Shown: piece by piece, positions 62,444-64,000 of the stretch
Numbering within the stretch: position 1 is the stretch's first letter
Layout: each line of letters begins with the position of its first letter
Source: CAMYMQ01 sp963730305
Lineage (GTDB): Bacteria; Pseudomonadota; Alphaproteobacteria; Bin65
DNA length: 64,000 nucleotides
Assembly: GCA_963730305.1 (NCBI GenBank)
Contig: CAVSRB010000002.1
Span: 372,001-436,000, forward strand
Reading direction: 5' to 3'
The notes under the pieces: model-generated
What the model saw: only the letters and a program-made list of their open reading frames with translations
Told to the model about the DNA's origin: nothing
Databases searched by the model: none
Translations under genes and position numbers: made by a program

Positions 62444-62989
62444 TCAGGCCGCGTCGGCCAGCGCGCGACGCTGCGCCTCGAGCCAGGCGACGCGGTCGTC
62501 GATCTGGGCGAGGTCGTGGTCGAGCCACGCGGCGAGATGGTCCTTGGCGCTGCCGGTATCGCGTAGCTCGAGGAGCCGGGCATGCTCGGCCCGGTAGAGC
62601 TCGATCAGGCCGTCGAGCAGATCGGCCTGGCCGGCCACGGGCAGCAGGTGCAGGAAGCGGAACTTCAGCGCCATCACCAGCTTGGCGAGGCCGTCGATCG
62701 GCGCGCGCACGTTGGCGCGCAGCAGGGTGACCAGCTCTTCGCGGCCGGCGTCGGTGATGCGCAGCAGGAGGTCGGCGCCGTCCGCCTCGTCGGCCGGCTC
62801 GGTCAGGCCCTCGTAGCGCAGCAGCTCGATCGAGGGGCCGAGCAGGTCGAGCGACGGCCCGGTGATGTGGCTGGTGAAGTGGCGGATCTCGGCGGCGAGG
62901 TCCCGGTACCGCTTCGGCGCGTCCGCGAGCAGCCCGAGCGCCAGCAGGCGGACGGCCTCGGTCGGGATCAGCGTCTTGTCGCGGTACAT
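62444..62989 (-). CDS. PadR-like winged-helix regulator
   Basis: The 181-residue protein has an N-terminal winged-helix (residues about 8-85: TEAVRLLALGLLADAPKRYR, HFTSHITGPSLDLLGPSIEL, LRYEGL, ITDAGREELVTLLRA) followed by a helical C-terminal part (LLDGLIELYRAEHARLLELR, WLDHDLAQIDDRVAWLEAQR) as in PadR family proteins with the Vir-type C-terminal domain. Confidence in the exact family is moderate. The start ATG at 62989 has GGAG upstream. It starts 28 bp after the hemA stop on the same strand, so it may be co-transcribed with hemA; whether it regulates haem synthesis is unknown. Confidence 0.72.
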   Translation of the reverse strand: MYRDKTLIPTEAVRLLALGLLADAPKRYRDLAAEIRHFTSHITGPSLDLLGPSIELLRYEGLTEPADEADGADLLLRITDAGREELVTLLRANVRAPIDGLAKLVMALKFRFLHLLPVAGQADLLDGLIELYRAEHARLLELRDTGSAKDHLAAWLDHDLAQIDDRVAWLEAQRRALADAA

Positions 62990-63017
62990 GGCGTCTCCGG
63001 TTCCGGCTGCGTCTTGG

Positions 63018-64000
63018 TTACGCGGCGGCGCGCCGCGCCAGCCCCAGCTGGCCCCACACCGCAACCAGGGCGTCGATCAGGCGGGCCATGTCGTCGTCGC
63101 TGTGGAACGGGTTCGGCGTGAAGCGCAGCCGCTCGGTCCCGCGCGGAACGGTCGGGAAGTTGATCGGCTGGACATAGATGCCGTGCTCGTCGAGCAGCAT
63201 GTCGCTCGCGGTCTTGCACAGGACGGCGTCGCCGACCATCAGCGGCACGATGTGGGTGACCGAATCCATCACCGGCAGGTCGGCCGCGCGCATCAGGGCC
63301 TTGAGCTTGGCGGCGCGCTCCTGGTGGCGCTCGCGCTCGGCGCTGCTCGCCTTCAAGTGGCGGACGCTGGCCAGCGCGCCGGCCGCGACGTGCGGCGGCA
63401 GGGCGGTGGTGAAGATGAAGCCCGAGGCGAAGCTGCGTACGACGTCGACCAGCGCGGCCGAGCCGGTGATGTAGCCGCCGACCACGCCGAAGGCCTTGGC
63501 CAGGGTGCCCTCGATCACGGTCAGCCGGTCCATCAGCCCCTCGCGCTCGGCGATGCCGCCGCCGCGCGGGCCGTACATGCCGACCGCGTGGACCTCGTCG
63601 AGGTAGGTCATCGCGCCATACTTGTCGGCCAGGTCGCAGAAATCTGCGATCGGGGCGATGTCGCCGTCCATCGAATAGACCGATTCGAAGGCGATCAGCT
63701 TGGGCCGCTCGGGATCGATGGTCTTGAGCAGGCGCTCCAGGTCGGCGGGATCGTTGTGGCGGAAGACGTGCTTCTCGCAGCGCGACGAGCGGACGCCGTG
63801 GATCATCGAGGCGTGGTTCAGCTCGTCCGACAGGATCACGCAGTCGGGCAGCATCTTGGCGATGGTCGAGATCGCCGCCTCGTTGGAGTTGTAGCCGGAA
63901 GTGAACAGCAGCGCCGCTTCCTTGCCGTGGAGGTCGGCAAGCTCGCGTTCCAGCTCGACGTGATAGTGGTTGGTGCCGGAGATGTTGCGGGTGCCGCCGG
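63018..64000 (-). CDS. hemA: 5-aminolevulinate synthase, C-terminal part
   Basis: This PLP enzyme condenses glycine and succinyl-CoA to 5-aminolevulinate, the first step of the alphaproteobacterial (C4) haem pathway. The 5' end lies beyond base 64000; the frame is open to the edge, reading GGTRNISGTNHYHVELEREL then ALLFTSGYNSNEAAISTIAK. Further marks are SDELNHASMIHGVRSSRCEK, TYLDEVHAVGMYGPRGGGIA, the PLP-Lys in EGTLAKAFGVVGGYI, and the haem-regulated family's C-terminus PINFPTVPRGTERLRFTPNP. It is intact in the visible 327 residues. The downstream PadR-like gene follows in the same orientation. Confidence 0.95.
   Translation of the reverse strand, partial: GGTRNISGTNHYHVELERELADLHGKEAALLFTSGYNSNEAAISTIAKMLPDCVILSDELNHASMIHGVRSSRCEKHVFRHNDPADLERLLKTIDPERPKLIAFESVYSMDGDIAPIADFCDLADKYGAMTYLDEVHAVGMYGPRGGGIAEREGLMDRLTVIEGTLAKAFGVVGGYITGSAALVDVVRSFASGFIFTTALPPHVAAGALASVRHLKASSAERERHQERAAKLKALMRAADLPVMDSVTHIVPLMVGDAVLCKTASDMLLDEHGIYVQPINFPTVPRGTERLRFTPNPFHSDDDMARLIDALVAVWGQLGLARRAAA

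Overview
The window is 64 kb of GC-rich chromosomal DNA from an alphaproteobacterium. The evidence is COQ9, the three-gene proton-translocating transhydrogenase (pntAA-pntAB-pntB), petABC, C4-pathway hemA (5-aminolevulinate synthase), a GapR/DUF2312 protein, DUF1285 and DUF1244 proteins, and an encapsulated-ferritin-type protein resembling the one in Rhodospirillum. A Rhodospirillales-like host is my best guess but is not proven. I see no phage, insertion sequence, CRISPR array, tRNA or rRNA; this is mostly core chromosome.

Layout. 1-1.7 kb: end of purK, COQ9 and rpsU. 1.8-7.4 kb (minus): a TRAP transporter (dctP-dctQ-dctM) with an ACMSD-like amidohydrolase downstream and a luciferase-like flavin monooxygenase upstream. 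7.6-10.7 kb: transhydrogenase. 11-17.4 kb: nitrilase with a divergent AraC regulator, an ABC1 kinase-like protein, oligoendopeptidase F and a UDP-glucuronate-epimerase-like protein. 17.5-24.3 kb (minus): MoxR AAA+ ATPase, DUF58 protein and two large membrane proteins. 24.4-27.8 kb (plus): tightly overlapping DUF1285, CoA pyrophosphatase, DUF6111, cca and an SGNH hydrolase. 27.8-31.3 kb (minus): GST, SRPBCC protein, ArsR regulator with a perfect 37-bp palindrome, hemF and trmL. 31.5-34.3 kb: petABC with a clear terminator. 34.4-37.3 kb: mtnP plus a fused class II aldolase/short-chain dehydrogenase. 37.3-42.1 kb (minus): thioesterase, dienelactone hydrolase, ychF-pth-rplY, prs. 42.3-48 kb: nuclease-like protein, two glutathionyl-hydroquinone-reductase paralogues, a TetR regulator with a sharply defined promoter/operator, an alpha/beta hydrolase, and most of the intergenic repeats. 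48-55.9 kb: a 1175-residue indolepyruvate ferredoxin oxidoreductase, gapR, a YbdK-like ligase and N-formylglutamate amidohydrolase. 56-64 kb: two transporters, a decayed dps tail, a short EncFtn-like ferritin, pyk, glycerate kinase, and hemA, which runs off the right edge.

The strongest global signal is that 13 otherwise intact genes, including housekeeping prs and pntB, carry 22 single-base frameshifts, about 19 of them apparent insertions and mostly outside long homopolymers. Reading frames resume at once with full conservation, so I interpret these as uncorrected sequencing or assembly indels rather than decay. I annotate the affected genes as single CDS spanning the breaks and give the sites.

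The most interesting biology is regulatory and metabolic: (i) the TetR gene has a TTGACA-N17-TATTTT promoter with a palindromic operator in the spacer and an apparently leaderless start, and the operator core recurs at the start of the neighbouring hydrolase gene; (ii) a 17-3-17 perfect palindrome sits on the ArsR-SRPBCC-GST operon and overlaps the ribosome binding site; (iii) mtnP is next to a fused aldolase-dehydrogenase, suggesting a methylthioadenosine salvage shunt; (iv) an EncFtn-type ferritin has no cargo tail and no encapsulin gene beside it, next to a truncated dps; (v) three families of paired inverted-repeat elements lie in the intergenic gaps.
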